A stretch of 64,000 bases of DNA from Chitinophagaceae bacterium IBVUCB2 (lineage in GTDB: Bacteria; Bacteroidota; Bacteroidia; Chitinophagales; Chitinophagaceae), in assembly GCA_002127295.1 (NCBI GenBank), contig NFUV01000002.1:1-64000 (forward strand), in the 5' to 3' direction. Below the pieces are notes generated by a model, which saw only the letters and a list, made by a program, of their open reading frames with translations, had not been told where the DNA came from and did not search any database. Below are positions 45,730 to 55,539 of the stretch, one piece after another; the first letter of the stretch is position 1, and the number at the start of each line of letters is the position of its first letter. A program made the position numbers and the translations under genes.

Positions 45730-45855
45730 TGAGAAATTCTACGATTTGCTGAAATGGTATTTACTTAAATGGGAAAATATTCTGTAAATGGTTATTCTTA
45801 ACACAAGTTTTCAATCTATTTCTCATAAAATTTGGTTACTTTAATATAAAACAAT

Positions 45856-48800
45856 TTGACCCTGAAACGATTCCTGATTTTAGCCGCATTTTGTACCCCG
45901 GCCTTTGCTTCACTGGCACAGAGCTATAACAATATTGAGTTTATAGAAAACAAAGGCCAGTGGGATAGCCGTGTTCAGTATAAGGGTGACGTAAGCAATG
46001 GTGCTTTTTTTATCCGTGAAAGCGGCTTTACTGTTTTACAGCACAACCCGGTTGACTTTGCAAACCTTGCTACATTTTTTCATGGTCAAAAACCAGATGG
46101 AAGTGCGGTAACAGCAAAAGATAATATTACACTTCGTTCACATGCTTATCATGTGGATTTTTTAGGAGCAAGCACTTCCGTTAAAACGATACCGGAGAAA
46201 GTAGTGTCCACGTACAATAATTATTTTGTTGGAAACGATCCTTCCAAATGGGCAAATGAGTGTCGTCTTTACCAGGTTATAACATTAAAAAATATATATC
46301 CAAATATTGATGTTCGTTATTATACAGATAATAATTTTTTGAAGTATGATATTATAGTGAGACCGGGTGGAGATGTTTCAAAGATTGCCATGAAATATGA
46401 TGGCACGGATAAGTTGCTGGTAAAAAACAAGCAACTTATAATGGAAACATCAGTGGGAGAATTGAAAGAGTCTGCTCCTTATACTTACCAGGCGGATATA
46501 AACGGCAAGAAAGAAGTTCGTTGCAGATATGTAGTAAAAGATAATGTTGTTCGATTTGTTGTAGATAATTACAATCCATCTGAAACATTAGTGATTGACC
46601 CAACGGTTACCTTTTGCTCTTTTGCAGGAGGCAATGCAGACAACTGGGGCTTTACTGCTACTTATGGCCCTGATGGAAGCATGTATGCAGGGGGCATTGT
46701 ATTTACTCAGGGCAGTTGGCCGGTTTCCCCAGGGGCATTTCAAACTATATTCCAGGGCGGAGCTCCTAATCAGGGAAGTGATATGGGAATAATAAAATTG
46801 AATCCCAATGGTACTAACCGTGTATATGCAACTTATTTAGGAGGTTCCGGAAATGAGCAACCCCATAGCCTGATAGTTGATAACCAGGGAAACCTTGTAA
46901 TAGCAGGACGTACTAACTCAGGCAATTATCCCGTAACTGCTAACGGTACACTTGGGGGCACAGGCTATGATATTGTTGTGACAAAATTGAATGCGACGGG
47001 TACTGCTATTATCGGTTCTAAAAAAATAGGTGGAAGTAGTGATGATGGGGTTAATATTGTACCGGGCAGAACTGGAACAAATTCGCTAAACCGCAATTAT
47101 GGGGATGATGGCCGTAGCGAAGTAATTTTGGACGGAGCCGGAAATGTATATGTAGCATCTTCAACACAATCAAATAATTTTCCGGGCACTACTGGTTTTT
47201 TTCAATCCAGTTTTGGTGGCGGTAGCCAGGATGGGGTATTATTAAAATTTAATTCCAATATAAGCAGTCTGTTATTTGCAAGCTATTTGGGAGGTTCAGC
47301 AAATGATGCAGCCTATGTATTATCCTTAGATCCTGCCGGAAATATTTATGTAGCCGGCGGTACTGAGAGTACAAATTTTCCAGGAAACAAGGCAGGCGCT
47401 AAAGGCCCTAACAATCACGGAGGAATTGATGGCTTTATATCAGTTGTTAATAATACAGGAACAGCTATTATACGTACAACTTATGTTGGAACAAATGGTG
47501 CAGATCAGATTTTCGGTGTTCAGTTTGACAATAGGGGCTTTCCTTATATAATGGGTCAAACTACGGGTAATTGGGAGATAACACCTGGTACACCCACCTA
47601 TGGAAGTGCTACCGGCAAACAATTTATTGTAAAATTTCAGCCCGACCTTTCAGCATATGTTTATTCAACAGTTTTTGGCACCAGCTCATTAACACCCAAC
47701 ATTTCACCAATAGCTTTTTTGGTAGATCGTTGTGAAAATGTGTACATATCAGGATGGGGCGGATTTTTTGGAACTGATAATGTATATAGCAGCGCCGGAA
47801 CAACCGGCTTGCCGGTTACTCCTGATGCTTTTAAGAGTGCTACAGATGGCAAGGATTTTTATTTTTTTGTATTGAAAAAAGATGCAACGCAACAACTTTT
47901 TGGAAGCTTCTTCGGAGAAAATAATTCTATTGCGCAGGGAGGTGTTGACCATGTGGATGGTGGCACCAGTCGTTTTGATAGCCAGGGAAGAATTTACCAG
48001 GCAATTTGTGGTAATTGTAAACTGAACAATCCTCCACTGCCATATCCTGTTACAACCGGAGCATGGGCTACTGTTAATAATACTCCTAATTGTAACCTTA
48101 CCATGCTAAAGATTGAAATGAATTTGGCTGGTGTAGAGGCTGGTGTTCAGTCAGCCATTGGAGGAGCCCCCCGGGATACAGCAGGCTGTCTTCCACTTAC
48201 AGTTGATTTTATTGATACCATTGCCAAAGCACAGAGCTATGAATGGTATTTTAATTATGTGCCTGGTAATCCCCCTGATCTTACTACTACAGTTCCTTCA
48301 GCCTCTCATACATATACAGCGGTTGGAACATACCCAGTCATGCTTGTTGCCATTGACCCAACAACATGTAATATCAGGGACTCATCGTTTTTAAATATTC
48401 GTGTAGGTGACCTGGAAGCTAATCTTGCTTTCAGTAATATAAAATTACCTCCCTGTTCAGGGTTCAATTACGAGTTTACTAATTTATCTACTACTGATAT
48501 AACGGCTCCGTTTAAGGATACCTCTTTTATATGGGATTTTGGGGATGGTAGTCCAAGAGTAGTGCGGGGCATGTTGCCAATTCAACATACATTCCCCGGC
48601 CCCGGTACGTATACGGTAAAACTAATTTTAAAAGATTCTACATATTGCAATAACCCAGATTCCATAGAAATAGAATTGGATGTGGCAGATAATGTAAGAG
48701 CAAGATTTACTACACCTGCAAACGGATGTATCCCTTATACCGCTGTGTTTGATAATACATCACTTGCCGGGGAAACATGGCTGTGGGATTTTGGAGATGG

Positions 48801-49461
48801 GAATACATCCACAGCATTTGAACCAACACATACCTATACCGCCGTTGGAACTTATAATGTTGTATTAATTGCATATAATCCTAATACCTGCAATGGTTCG
48901 GATACTGCCAGGTTTACGATACAAACATTTGATGCACCGGTGCCTGACTTTAGCTTTGCTCCAATTCCGGCACAGGAAAATACACCCACAACATTTACAA
49001 ATCTTTCGTCAGCAGACGCCATTCGTTTTAAATGGGTTTTTGGGGATGGTGATTCGCTGATTACCACTTCAAGAGCACCGGTTTCACACCAGTATAATGC
49101 AACAGGAACTTTCAATGCTTGTCTTACAGCATATAATGCAGCAGATTGCGACAGTACAATATGCAGACCTGTAACCGCTGTAATTGTACCACTCGTAGAT
49201 GTTCCTAATGCGTTTACACCCCAAAGCGGCGATGTAAATAGTGTTGTTATGGTAAGAGGGTTTGGTATTGCCAGAATGCAATTCATTATCTGGAACCGCT
49301 GGGGACAGAAGGTCTTTGAAACCAACGACCGTTTCCGTGGATGGGATGGAAGAGTGAAAGGAGTGATTCAACCAATGGATGTTTACGCCTATACATTAAG
49401 TGTGGAATTTTTTGATGGTGTTAAAACAACTAAGAAGGGTGATATAACGTTAATAAGGTAA
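45856..49461 (+). CDS. Large T9SS type-B cargo with SBBP propeller and PKD domains
   Basis: A 1201-residue secreted protein starting with TTG; signal peptide FLILAAFCTPAFASLAQ. The N-terminal domain (~25-260, start YNNIEFIENKGQWDSRVQYK) is the one often placed before SBBP beta-propeller repeats. These repeats follow, e.g. ATYLGGSGNEQPHSLIVDNQ and ASYLGGSANDAAYVLSLDPA. PKD-like domains follow (WDFGDGSP, WLWDFGDGNTST, FKWVFGDGDSL). The end (PNAFTPQSGDVNSV ... MQFIIWNRWGQKVFETNDRFRGWDG) is the CHU_C/gliding-type C-terminal domain recognised by the type IX secretion system. It is probably a surface or released adhesin. The PorP/SprF gene follows directly. Confidence 0.93.
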   Translation: MTLKRFLILAAFCTPAFASLAQSYNNIEFIENKGQWDSRVQYKGDVSNGAFFIRESGFTVLQHNPVDFANLATFFHGQKPDGSAVTAKDNITLRSHAYHVDFLGASTSVKTIPEKVVSTYNNYFVGNDPSKWANECRLYQVITLKNIYPNIDVRYYTDNNFLKYDIIVRPGGDVSKIAMKYDGTDKLLVKNKQLIMETSVGELKESAPYTYQADINGKKEVRCRYVVKDNVVRFVVDNYNPSETLVIDPTVTFCSFAGGNADNWGFTATYGPDGSMYAGGIVFTQGSWPVSPGAFQTIFQGGAPNQGSDMGIIKLNPNGTNRVYATYLGGSGNEQPHSLIVDNQGNLVIAGRTNSGNYPVTANGTLGGTGYDIVVTKLNATGTAIIGSKKIGGSSDDGVNIVPGRTGTNSLNRNYGDDGRSEVILDGAGNVYVASSTQSNNFPGTTGFFQSSFGGGSQDGVLLKFNSNISSLLFASYLGGSANDAAYVLSLDPAGNIYVAGGTESTNFPGNKAGAKGPNNHGGIDGFISVVNNTGTAIIRTTYVGTNGADQIFGVQFDNRGFPYIMGQTTGNWEITPGTPTYGSATGKQFIVKFQPDLSAYVYSTVFGTSSLTPNISPIAFLVDRCENVYISGWGGFFGTDNVYSSAGTTGLPVTPDAFKSATDGKDFYFFVLKKDATQQLFGSFFGENNSIAQGGVDHVDGGTSRFDSQGRIYQAICGNCKLNNPPLPYPVTTGAWATVNNTPNCNLTMLKIEMNLAGVEAGVQSAIGGAPRDTAGCLPLTVDFIDTIAKAQSYEWYFNYVPGNPPDLTTTVPSASHTYTAVGTYPVMLVAIDPTTCNIRDSSFLNIRVGDLEANLAFSNIKLPPCSGFNYEFTNLSTTDITAPFKDTSFIWDFGDGSPRVVRGMLPIQHTFPGPGTYTVKLILKDSTYCNNPDSIEIELDVADNVRARFTTPANGCIPYTAVFDNTSLAGETWLWDFGDGNTSTAFEPTHTYTAVGTYNVVLIAYNPNTCNGSDTARFTIQTFDAPVPDFSFAPIPAQENTPTTFTNLSSADAIRFKWVFGDGDSLITTSRAPVSHQYNATGTFNACLTAYNAADCDSTICRPVTAVIVPLVDVPNAFTPQSGDVNSVVMVRGFGIARMQFIIWNRWGQKVFETNDRFRGWDGRVKGVIQPMDVYAYTLSVEFFDGVKTTKKGDITLIR

Positions 49462-49536
49462 GCACCTTGTACAGGATTTTAAGTACGGAGTGCATTTAAT
49501 TTACAGTGTTTTAAAAGTATACCCAGGAGTAGTGGC

Positions 49537-50583
49537 ATGAATAGAAAATTAAAAATAATAGTGTTGTTTGCTGCGAGTACTTTGTATTTCATACCCGGTA
49601 CTAACTCGCAGGATTTGCATTTTTCTCAATTTATGAACTCCCCCTTGTTGACCAATCCTGCCAACACGGGTTTTATTCCTGATGGGGATTACAGGTTGGG
49701 AATAAATTATCGTAATCAATGGGCTGCTATTACTGCTTTTCCTTACAAAACGATGAGTGCTTTTGGCGATGTGCAGGTAATGCAGAATAGTGATAATACC
49801 GGCTGGTTAGGATTAGGTGGCGTAATATTGAGAGACGTTGCAGGAACTGGCACACTTACTTCTACTAAAATTTATGGTTCAGTCGCCTATCATCAAATGA
49901 TAAATGCCGGAAGTCTACTTAGCCTCGGTTTTAATGCTGGCTGGGCCAATAAAAATATCAATACAGCAAATCTTACTTTTCCGAGTCAGTGGAATGGAAG
50001 ATTTTTTGATGTGCATCAAACTACAGTAGCACCAAAGTTGGATGTAAATAATATTAATTACATCGACTTGCAGGTGGGGATGAATTATGCTTATTTTCCT
50101 ACTAACGATGTTTATTTAAATGCAGGCGTATCTGCCATGCATATTAATCGCCCAAGAGAATCTTTTTTTGATGAATCTTCCGGAATTGATAATCGCATTG
50201 CTGTTCGTTATAATGCTTTTGTAAATGGTAGCTTCATGCTGAACGATAGAGTGATAGTAAATCCCAATGTTTATTTCTCCATGCAGGCAAAATCATATGA
50301 AATAGTAGGTGGATTAAATGCGCATTATAATCTTTCTGGCGACGGAGAAAAAATCCTGATTGCCGGTGTTTATTACCGGCATAAAGATGCTGCCATACCA
50401 ATGCTTGGTTTGGGTTATAAGGATATGACCTTCACATTTACTTACGATGCTACCATTTCTACATTAAAAAACTTTAATAATACCCGTGGCGCATTTGAGT
50501 TTTCATTAATCAAGCAAGGTGTTGTTGACAGATACAACGGCAACCGCAGGGAGTCTATGTGCCCTTCTTTTAAAGCTTACTAA
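49537..50583 (+). CDS. PorP/SprF-family type IX secretion membrane protein
   Basis: A 348-residue outer-membrane barrel with signal peptide (up to TNSQ) and the family start DLHFSQFMNSPLLTNPANTGF, followed by RLGINYRNQW. PorP/SprF proteins are encoded beside type-B T9SS cargo and are thought to hold that cargo at the cell surface. Its position 75 bp after the CHU_C cargo gene fits exactly. The C-terminal strands (GLGYKDMTFTFTYDATIST) are complete. Confidence 0.95.
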   Translation: MNRKLKIIVLFAASTLYFIPGTNSQDLHFSQFMNSPLLTNPANTGFIPDGDYRLGINYRNQWAAITAFPYKTMSAFGDVQVMQNSDNTGWLGLGGVILRDVAGTGTLTSTKIYGSVAYHQMINAGSLLSLGFNAGWANKNINTANLTFPSQWNGRFFDVHQTTVAPKLDVNNINYIDLQVGMNYAYFPTNDVYLNAGVSAMHINRPRESFFDESSGIDNRIAVRYNAFVNGSFMLNDRVIVNPNVYFSMQAKSYEIVGGLNAHYNLSGDGEKILIAGVYYRHKDAAIPMLGLGYKDMTFTFTYDATISTLKNFNNTRGAFEFSLIKQGVVDRYNGNRRESMCPSFKAY

Positions 50584-50653
50584 CTGTTTCTTTTCAGGAT
50601 ATTCTATATTATTCCGATTTTTGCGAACTTAATTGATTGTTTAAAAACAGTTC

Positions 50654-52072
50654 ATGGAAACAGCAACCACTGCCTCACTTACCACACATCATGTTGAAGC
50701 ATTTAAAGAAATTGTTGGAGAGCAATTTGTTTTTGTAGATGAAGAATCGCTGAACAACTATGCACATGATGAAACTGAAAATCTTCATTACCTGCCAGAA
50801 GTGGTAATAAAACCACGAACAGCGGAAGAAATCAGTGCTATCCTTAAAATTTGTAATAAAGAAAAAGTACCAGTTACTCCACGGGGAGCAGGTACGGGAT
50901 TAAGTGGAGGTGCTTTACCACACTTAGGCGGAGTATTGCTGTCAACAGAAAGAATGAATACCATTCTTGAAATTGATGAACGCAACCTGCAGGTAACTAC
51001 TGAGCCGGGTGTAATAACAGAAGTATTGCAAAATGCAGTGAAAGAGAAAAAACTATTTTATCCTCCTGATCCAAGCAGCAGGGGCTCCTGTTTTATCGGT
51101 GGCAATATTGCTGAAAACAGTGGAGGCCCAAAAGCAGTTAAATATGGCGTAGTAAAAGATTATGTCCTCAACCTTGAAGTTGTTTTGCCTACCGGAGAAA
51201 TTATTTGGACAGGTTGTAACGTACTGAAAAATTCAACTGGCTATAATCTTACACAGTTATTGGTTGGAAGTGAAGGAACATTAGGTATTGTTACAAAAAT
51301 TGTATTACGATTAATTCCACTTCCTGAATATGATGTATTAATGCTGGTTCCATTCCGCAATTTGGAGCAGGCAGGTGAAGCGGTGAGTGCTATTTTTAGG
51401 GCAGGGTTTGTACCAAGTGCAATGGAGTTAATGGAAATAGATTCCCTAAAAATTGTAAGCAAATTTGTTGGTACGGCCGTTCAAGTTACAGATGATACGG
51501 CTGCCCATCTTATAATTGAAGTAGACGGCAACAATATGGATGTGTTGATGGGAGAGATGGAAGCTATTAGCAACCTGTTAACACAGTATGATATTGGAGA
51601 GATTTATTTTGCAGACGATGCGCAGCAGAAAGCAGAGTTATGGAAGTTGAGAAGAAGAGTAGCAGAAGCAGTAAAATTAATTGGTTATACAATTGAAGAA
51701 GACACGGTAGTACCTAGAGCAGAGTTACCAGCATTAATAAGAGGCGTAAAAGACCTGGGAAAGAAATTCGATTTTGAAGTTGTTTGTTATGGTCATGCTG
51801 GGGATGGTAACCTGCATATAAGAATAAGAAAAGAAGGTGTACCAAACAGCCATGGTAATGAGGCTATGACCATAGCCTTAAGAGAATTGTTCACTATAGT
51901 AAAAAACTTAGGTGGTACAATTAGTGGGGAACACGGAATTGGGCTTATTCAAAAACCTTATATGGACATTGTTTTCAGGGAATCTAATTTGCGGTTGATG
52001 CGGGAGATTAAAAAAGCTTTTGATCCCAATAATATATTAAACCCCGGAAAGATTTTTGATTTAACTACATAA
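50654..52072 (+). CDS. FAD-linked oxidoreductase, GlcD/D-lactate dehydrogenase type
   Basis: A 472-residue flavoprotein of the glycolate oxidase subunit D/D-2-hydroxyacid dehydrogenase family. The PCMH FAD domain has TPRGAGTGLSGGALP and PPDPSSRGSCFIGGNIAENS, and VGSEGTLGIVTKIVLRLIP follows. The C-terminal cap domain has CYGHAGDGNLHIRI and SGEHGIGLIQKPYM with the active-site His residues. It oxidises glycolate, D-lactate or a similar acid, passing electrons to the respiratory chain. GlcE/GlcF are not adjacent, so it may act alone. Substrate is inferred at family level only. Confidence 0.94.
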   Translation: METATTASLTTHHVEAFKEIVGEQFVFVDEESLNNYAHDETENLHYLPEVVIKPRTAEEISAILKICNKEKVPVTPRGAGTGLSGGALPHLGGVLLSTERMNTILEIDERNLQVTTEPGVITEVLQNAVKEKKLFYPPDPSSRGSCFIGGNIAENSGGPKAVKYGVVKDYVLNLEVVLPTGEIIWTGCNVLKNSTGYNLTQLLVGSEGTLGIVTKIVLRLIPLPEYDVLMLVPFRNLEQAGEAVSAIFRAGFVPSAMELMEIDSLKIVSKFVGTAVQVTDDTAAHLIIEVDGNNMDVLMGEMEAISNLLTQYDIGEIYFADDAQQKAELWKLRRRVAEAVKLIGYTIEEDTVVPRAELPALIRGVKDLGKKFDFEVVCYGHAGDGNLHIRIRKEGVPNSHGNEAMTIALRELFTIVKNLGGTISGEHGIGLIQKPYMDIVFRESNLRLMREIKKAFDPNNILNPGKIFDLTT

Positions 52073-52078
52073 ATACCC

Positions 52079-52678
52079 ATGATTATGAAGAAACTTATTT
52101 TGTCATTCATGTTATCTGCTGTTGTGGTTAGTTTATATGCTCAGGAAGAGGAAGAAGAAGAGAAAGGCGGCTGGAAGAAAGACCATTTATTTATTGGTAC
52201 AAGTCTGAACCTTGGCTTTTCAAATGGATTTATCATAGGATTAAATCCTGAAATTGGGTATAGCATTAATAAATTTATTGATGCAGGTATATCCACCAAC
52301 TTCAATTATGTCACACAGCGTTATCAGAATATTGATGCTTCACTTCGTTATATGGCTATAGGCGGAGGGCCATTTGTTCGGGTATGGCCTGTTCGCATGA
52401 TTTTTATTGGCGGCCAGTATGAATATAATAGTATCAAACTATCAGAAAAAGTAGGAGGAACTGTAACGTATAGGGAAAATCATACGGCCTCCAGCCTTTT
52501 AGTGGGAGCCGGCTATGGAAACAGAATGATCGGAGAGTCCCAGTTTTATACCAGCATTATGATTGATGCGTTGAAGGATGAGTATTCTCCTTATCGTGAC
52601 CAGTATGGAAGAGTGTTGCCTGTTTTTCGAACTGGCTTTATTTTTTATCTTGGCAGAGGTAAGAAGAATGATAATTAA
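52079..52678 (+). CDS. Predicted outer-membrane beta-barrel protein
   Basis: A 199-residue exported protein: signal peptide to SLYAQ, a Glu-rich linker (EEEEEEKGG), then alternating strands (HLFIGTSLNLGFSNGFIIGLN, INKFIDAGISTNFNYV, MIFIGGQYEYNSIKL, RTGFIFYLGRGKK) typical of a small OMP_b-brl barrel. Start could be at 52079 or the next Met at 52085. It begins 6 bp after the FAD oxidoreductase. Its stop overlaps that of the convergent LOG gene by 3 bp. Function unknown. Confidence 0.82.
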   Translation: MIMKKLILSFMLSAVVVSLYAQEEEEEEKGGWKKDHLFIGTSLNLGFSNGFIIGLNPEIGYSINKFIDAGISTNFNYVTQRYQNIDASLRYMAIGGGPFVRVWPVRMIFIGGQYEYNSIKLSEKVGGTVTYRENHTASSLLVGAGYGNRMIGESQFYTSIMIDALKDEYSPYRDQYGRVLPVFRTGFIFYLGRGKKNDN

Positions 52679-53214
52679 ATAAAATATTTTTTTAATTCTT
52701 CAGGATCATCCAATACGATGATCTTTTTTTCTGCCTGTTCGTATAAAAAATTTTCTTTTCGCATATATTCTATATGTTGTAGAAGATGATCATAAAAGCC
52801 GCTGGAATTCAGGATAAAGATCTGTTTATCATGAATGGTTAACTGGTTCCAGGTTAATATTTCAAACAACTCATCCAATGTTCCAAACCCACCCGGTAGT
52901 ATTAATGCTGCTTCGCACAAGCTATAAATTGTTTTTTTCCGGATATGCATATCATCACAGATAATTAACTCTGTAATCCCACGATGCTGTACTTCCCATT
53001 CTAATAATAAGCGGGGAATAATACCGGTTACATTCCCATTATATTTCATTACACTATCTGCAATGCTTCCCATCAGGCCCGCACTGCCTCCGCCATAAAT
53101 AAGTTTCACACCATTTTCCGCCATCAACTTTCCTAGTTGCTCAGCATGTTTGATGAACAGTAAATTATTTCCATTCTTTGAGCCGCAGAAAACAGCAAGA
53201 GATTGTATCGACAT
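52675..53214 (-). CDS. LOG-family protein (TIGR00730)
   Basis: A 179-residue Rossmann-like protein with the LOG motifs GGGSAGLMG and PGGFGTLDELFE, the second containing the catalytic Glu. Family members cleave cytokinin-type nucleoside 5'-monophosphates or other nucleotides to base and ribose phosphate. The frame extends to 53247, but the ATG at 53214 (MSIQSLAVFCGSKNG) gives the family's usual start. Convergent with the barrel gene, with overlapping stop codons and no terminator between. Confidence 0.95.
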   Translation of the reverse strand: MSIQSLAVFCGSKNGNNLLFIKHAEQLGKLMAENGVKLIYGGGSAGLMGSIADSVMKYNGNVTGIIPRLLLEWEVQHRGITELIICDDMHIRKKTIYSLCEAALILPGGFGTLDELFEILTWNQLTIHDKQIFILNSSGFYDHLLQHIEYMRKENFLYEQAEKKIIVLDDPEELKKYFI

Positions 53215-53330
53215 GATTCCTATAAATTTGCAGCAAAGGGATAGCAATTTTGGTTATCTTCAAAATTCAATAATTCACATTTATATTAAGTTGTGCTTGC
53301 CAAAGCCTGCTGTACCAGAAACAATTTACT

Positions 53331-54860
53331 ATGAGTCCAACAATCCTCTTCACATTTGTAATAGGTTATTTTGTTTTGTTATTGGGAGTAGCCTGGTATA
53401 CATCAAGGAATTCAAACAATGAATCTTTTTTCATTGGTAATAAGAGTAGTAACTGGATGCTGGTAGCCTTTGGTATGATTGGTACATCTTTATCAGGTGT
53501 TACGTTTGTAAGTGTACCGGGTGGAGTTGGGAGCGGTAATTTTTTCTACTACCAGATTGTATTAGGGTATTTGTTAGGCTATCTTGTTATTGCATTTGTG
53601 CTGTTGCCCTTGTATTACAAAATGAACCTGACGAGCATTTACACATATCTTGAGAAAAGATTTGGCATAAATGCTCACAAAGCAGGGGCATTCTTTTTTA
53701 TTCTTTCAAGAACAGTGGGAGCTACTGCCCGTTTGTATCTTGTGATAAGTGTGTTACAAATTTTCATTTTTAATAAACTGGGTATTCCGTTTTATGCAAC
53801 AACGCTGGTGATTCTGTTGTTGATCCTCTTATATACTTTTGAAGGCGGGGTAAAAACTATTATTTACACAGATACATTACAAACAACGGGCATGCTGGTA
53901 GGGCTGGTTGTTTGTATCATCGTTATTACAAAAGCATTGGGTACTGATTTGGGCGGAGCCTGGACGATGATGTCGGATAAAGGGTATACGCAAATATTTA
54001 ACTGGGATGTTAAATCGGGTTCCTTTGCTTTGAAGCATATTATCGGCGGTATGTTCATCGCCATTGCAATGACGGGGCTAGACCAGGAAATGATGCAAAA
54101 AAATATCAGCGTAAAAAACTTGAAAGACTCCCAAAAGAATATGATGACATTTACTGCGGTACTGATGGTAGTAAATCTTTTATTCTTGATACTTGGCGGC
54201 ATACTTTATTTATATGCAGCACAGAACAATATCACGGTGCCACCCGATGATTTATTTGCTACGATCGCTTTGAGTGATACATTCAGTGGTGTAATTGGTA
54301 TTATATTTATCATTGCGCTGATCTCAGCCCTTTTTCCAAGTGTGGATGGGGCCATCACTTCACTTACTTCCTGCTTTTGTATTGATATACTAGGGATAAA
54401 AAAATCAACAGATAGTGAAAAAGACAAAAAAAGAACAAGGCTTAAAGTGCACTTCACTTTTGCAGCAGTATTTTTCCTGATGGTGCTTTTATTTAAATGG
54501 ATAGATGATAAACTCATTATTGATTTCATACTGAAATTTGCCGGGGTTACTTATGGCCCCTTGCTGGGATTATTTGCTTTTGGCATTTTGACAAAACGTT
54601 CGCTGAACGATAAATTGATCTGGGTGGTGTGCATTATTGCTCCCCTATTAGCCTTAGGACTTGATATGGTTAGCAATCCGGCATGGTATGAAGCTAAATT
54701 GCATATAAGCCTTGGTCTTCAAAGTTTATCGGACAGTATTTTTAATGGCTATAAAATAGGGAATGAACTGATTCTTATTAATGGGATTTTTACCTTCATA
54801 GGTCTTTGGTTTATTTCCAAAAAGTCCGCAGCTCCAAATATTCAGCTTCACGCAGTATAA
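53331..54860 (+). CDS. Sodium:solute symporter family transporter
   Basis: A 509-residue SSS (LeuT-fold) transporter with about 13 helices. Seen: the start ILFTFVIGYFVLLLGVAWYTSR, the Na-site region NWMLVAFGMIGTSLSGVTFVSVPGG, the family segment DTLQTTGMLVGLVVCI, TGLDQEMMQKN, and ALISALFPSVDGAITSLTS. The solute is unknown; close families carry sugars, sialic acid, proline or pantothenate. A promoter element for the next gene starts 4 bp after its stop. Confidence 0.95.
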   Translation: MSPTILFTFVIGYFVLLLGVAWYTSRNSNNESFFIGNKSSNWMLVAFGMIGTSLSGVTFVSVPGGVGSGNFFYYQIVLGYLLGYLVIAFVLLPLYYKMNLTSIYTYLEKRFGINAHKAGAFFFILSRTVGATARLYLVISVLQIFIFNKLGIPFYATTLVILLLILLYTFEGGVKTIIYTDTLQTTGMLVGLVVCIIVITKALGTDLGGAWTMMSDKGYTQIFNWDVKSGSFALKHIIGGMFIAIAMTGLDQEMMQKNISVKNLKDSQKNMMTFTAVLMVVNLLFLILGGILYLYAAQNNITVPPDDLFATIALSDTFSGVIGIIFIIALISALFPSVDGAITSLTSCFCIDILGIKKSTDSEKDKKRTRLKVHFTFAAVFFLMVLLFKWIDDKLIIDFILKFAGVTYGPLLGLFAFGILTKRSLNDKLIWVVCIIAPLLALGLDMVSNPAWYEAKLHISLGLQSLSDSIFNGYKIGNELILINGIFTFIGLWFISKKSAAPNIQLHAV

Positions 54861-54863
54861 GTT

Positions 54864-54871
54864 TATCTTTG
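54864..54871 (+). promoter_or_regulatory. -7 promoter element of the O-methyltransferase unit
   Basis: TATCTTTG, a perfect TAnnTTTG, sits 17 nt before the TTG start at 54889, supporting that start codon. Confidence 0.6.
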
Positions 54872-54888
54872 CTGCAAATTTTTTTTAG

Positions 54889-55527
54889 TTGGAACTTATA
54901 CATCCATCAGCACAGCAGTATGCAGAAGATTATTCTTCGAAGGAAGATATTCTTTTAAAAGAAGTTAATGAATTTACGGTACAGCATCACGCAGAGTCTC
55001 AAATGCTGAGTGGGCACCTGCAGGGAAAAGTGTTGGAAATGGTAAGCTGTATGATACGGCCACGCCGTATTCTGGAAATCGGCACTTTTACAGGCTATAG
55101 TGCCTTATGCCTGGCAAAAGGCCTTACAGAGGACGGGCAACTGCACACCATTGAATTAAGAGAAGCGGATGCTACACTATCAAGAGCATATTTTGACCGA
55201 TCTTCTTTTTCTAAACATATAATTTCTCATACAGGTAATGCGTTAGATATTATTGCCGGATTAGAGGAAACATGGGACCTGGTATTTATTGATGCTGACA
55301 AACCAGCTTATATCGAATATTTTAACCTTGTATTGCCCCGGTTGCGGCAAAACGGGTTTATTTTAGCAGATAATATCTTTTTTCACGGGCAGGTGCTGGA
55401 GAAGGAAATAAAAGGAAAGAGTGCAAAAGGCATCCAGGCTTTCAATGAGTTTATCAAAAACCGGATCGATATTGAGAAAGTGGTTTTAACTATTCGGGAT
55501 GGCCTTTTCTTAATTAGAAAACTATAA
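54889..55527 (+). CDS. Class I SAM-dependent O-methyltransferase (COMT-like)
   Basis: A 212-residue Methyltransf_3-type enzyme, starting with TTG (MELIHPSAQQYAEDYSS). Motif I is ILEIGTFTGYSALCLAKGL, the metal/substrate segment is DLVFIDADKPAYIEYF, and LADNIFFHGQVL follows. Such enzymes methylate catechol-like hydroxyls with a divalent metal; the natural substrate here is unknown. It heads a run of three plus-strand genes with short spacers (12 and 19 bp) with glucosaminidase and hpt. Confidence 0.94.
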   Translation: MELIHPSAQQYAEDYSSKEDILLKEVNEFTVQHHAESQMLSGHLQGKVLEMVSCMIRPRRILEIGTFTGYSALCLAKGLTEDGQLHTIELREADATLSRAYFDRSSFSKHIISHTGNALDIIAGLEETWDLVFIDADKPAYIEYFNLVLPRLRQNGFILADNIFFHGQVLEKEIKGKSAKGIQAFNEFIKNRIDIEKVVLTIRDGLFLIRKL

Positions 55528-55539
55528 CAATATTAACAA

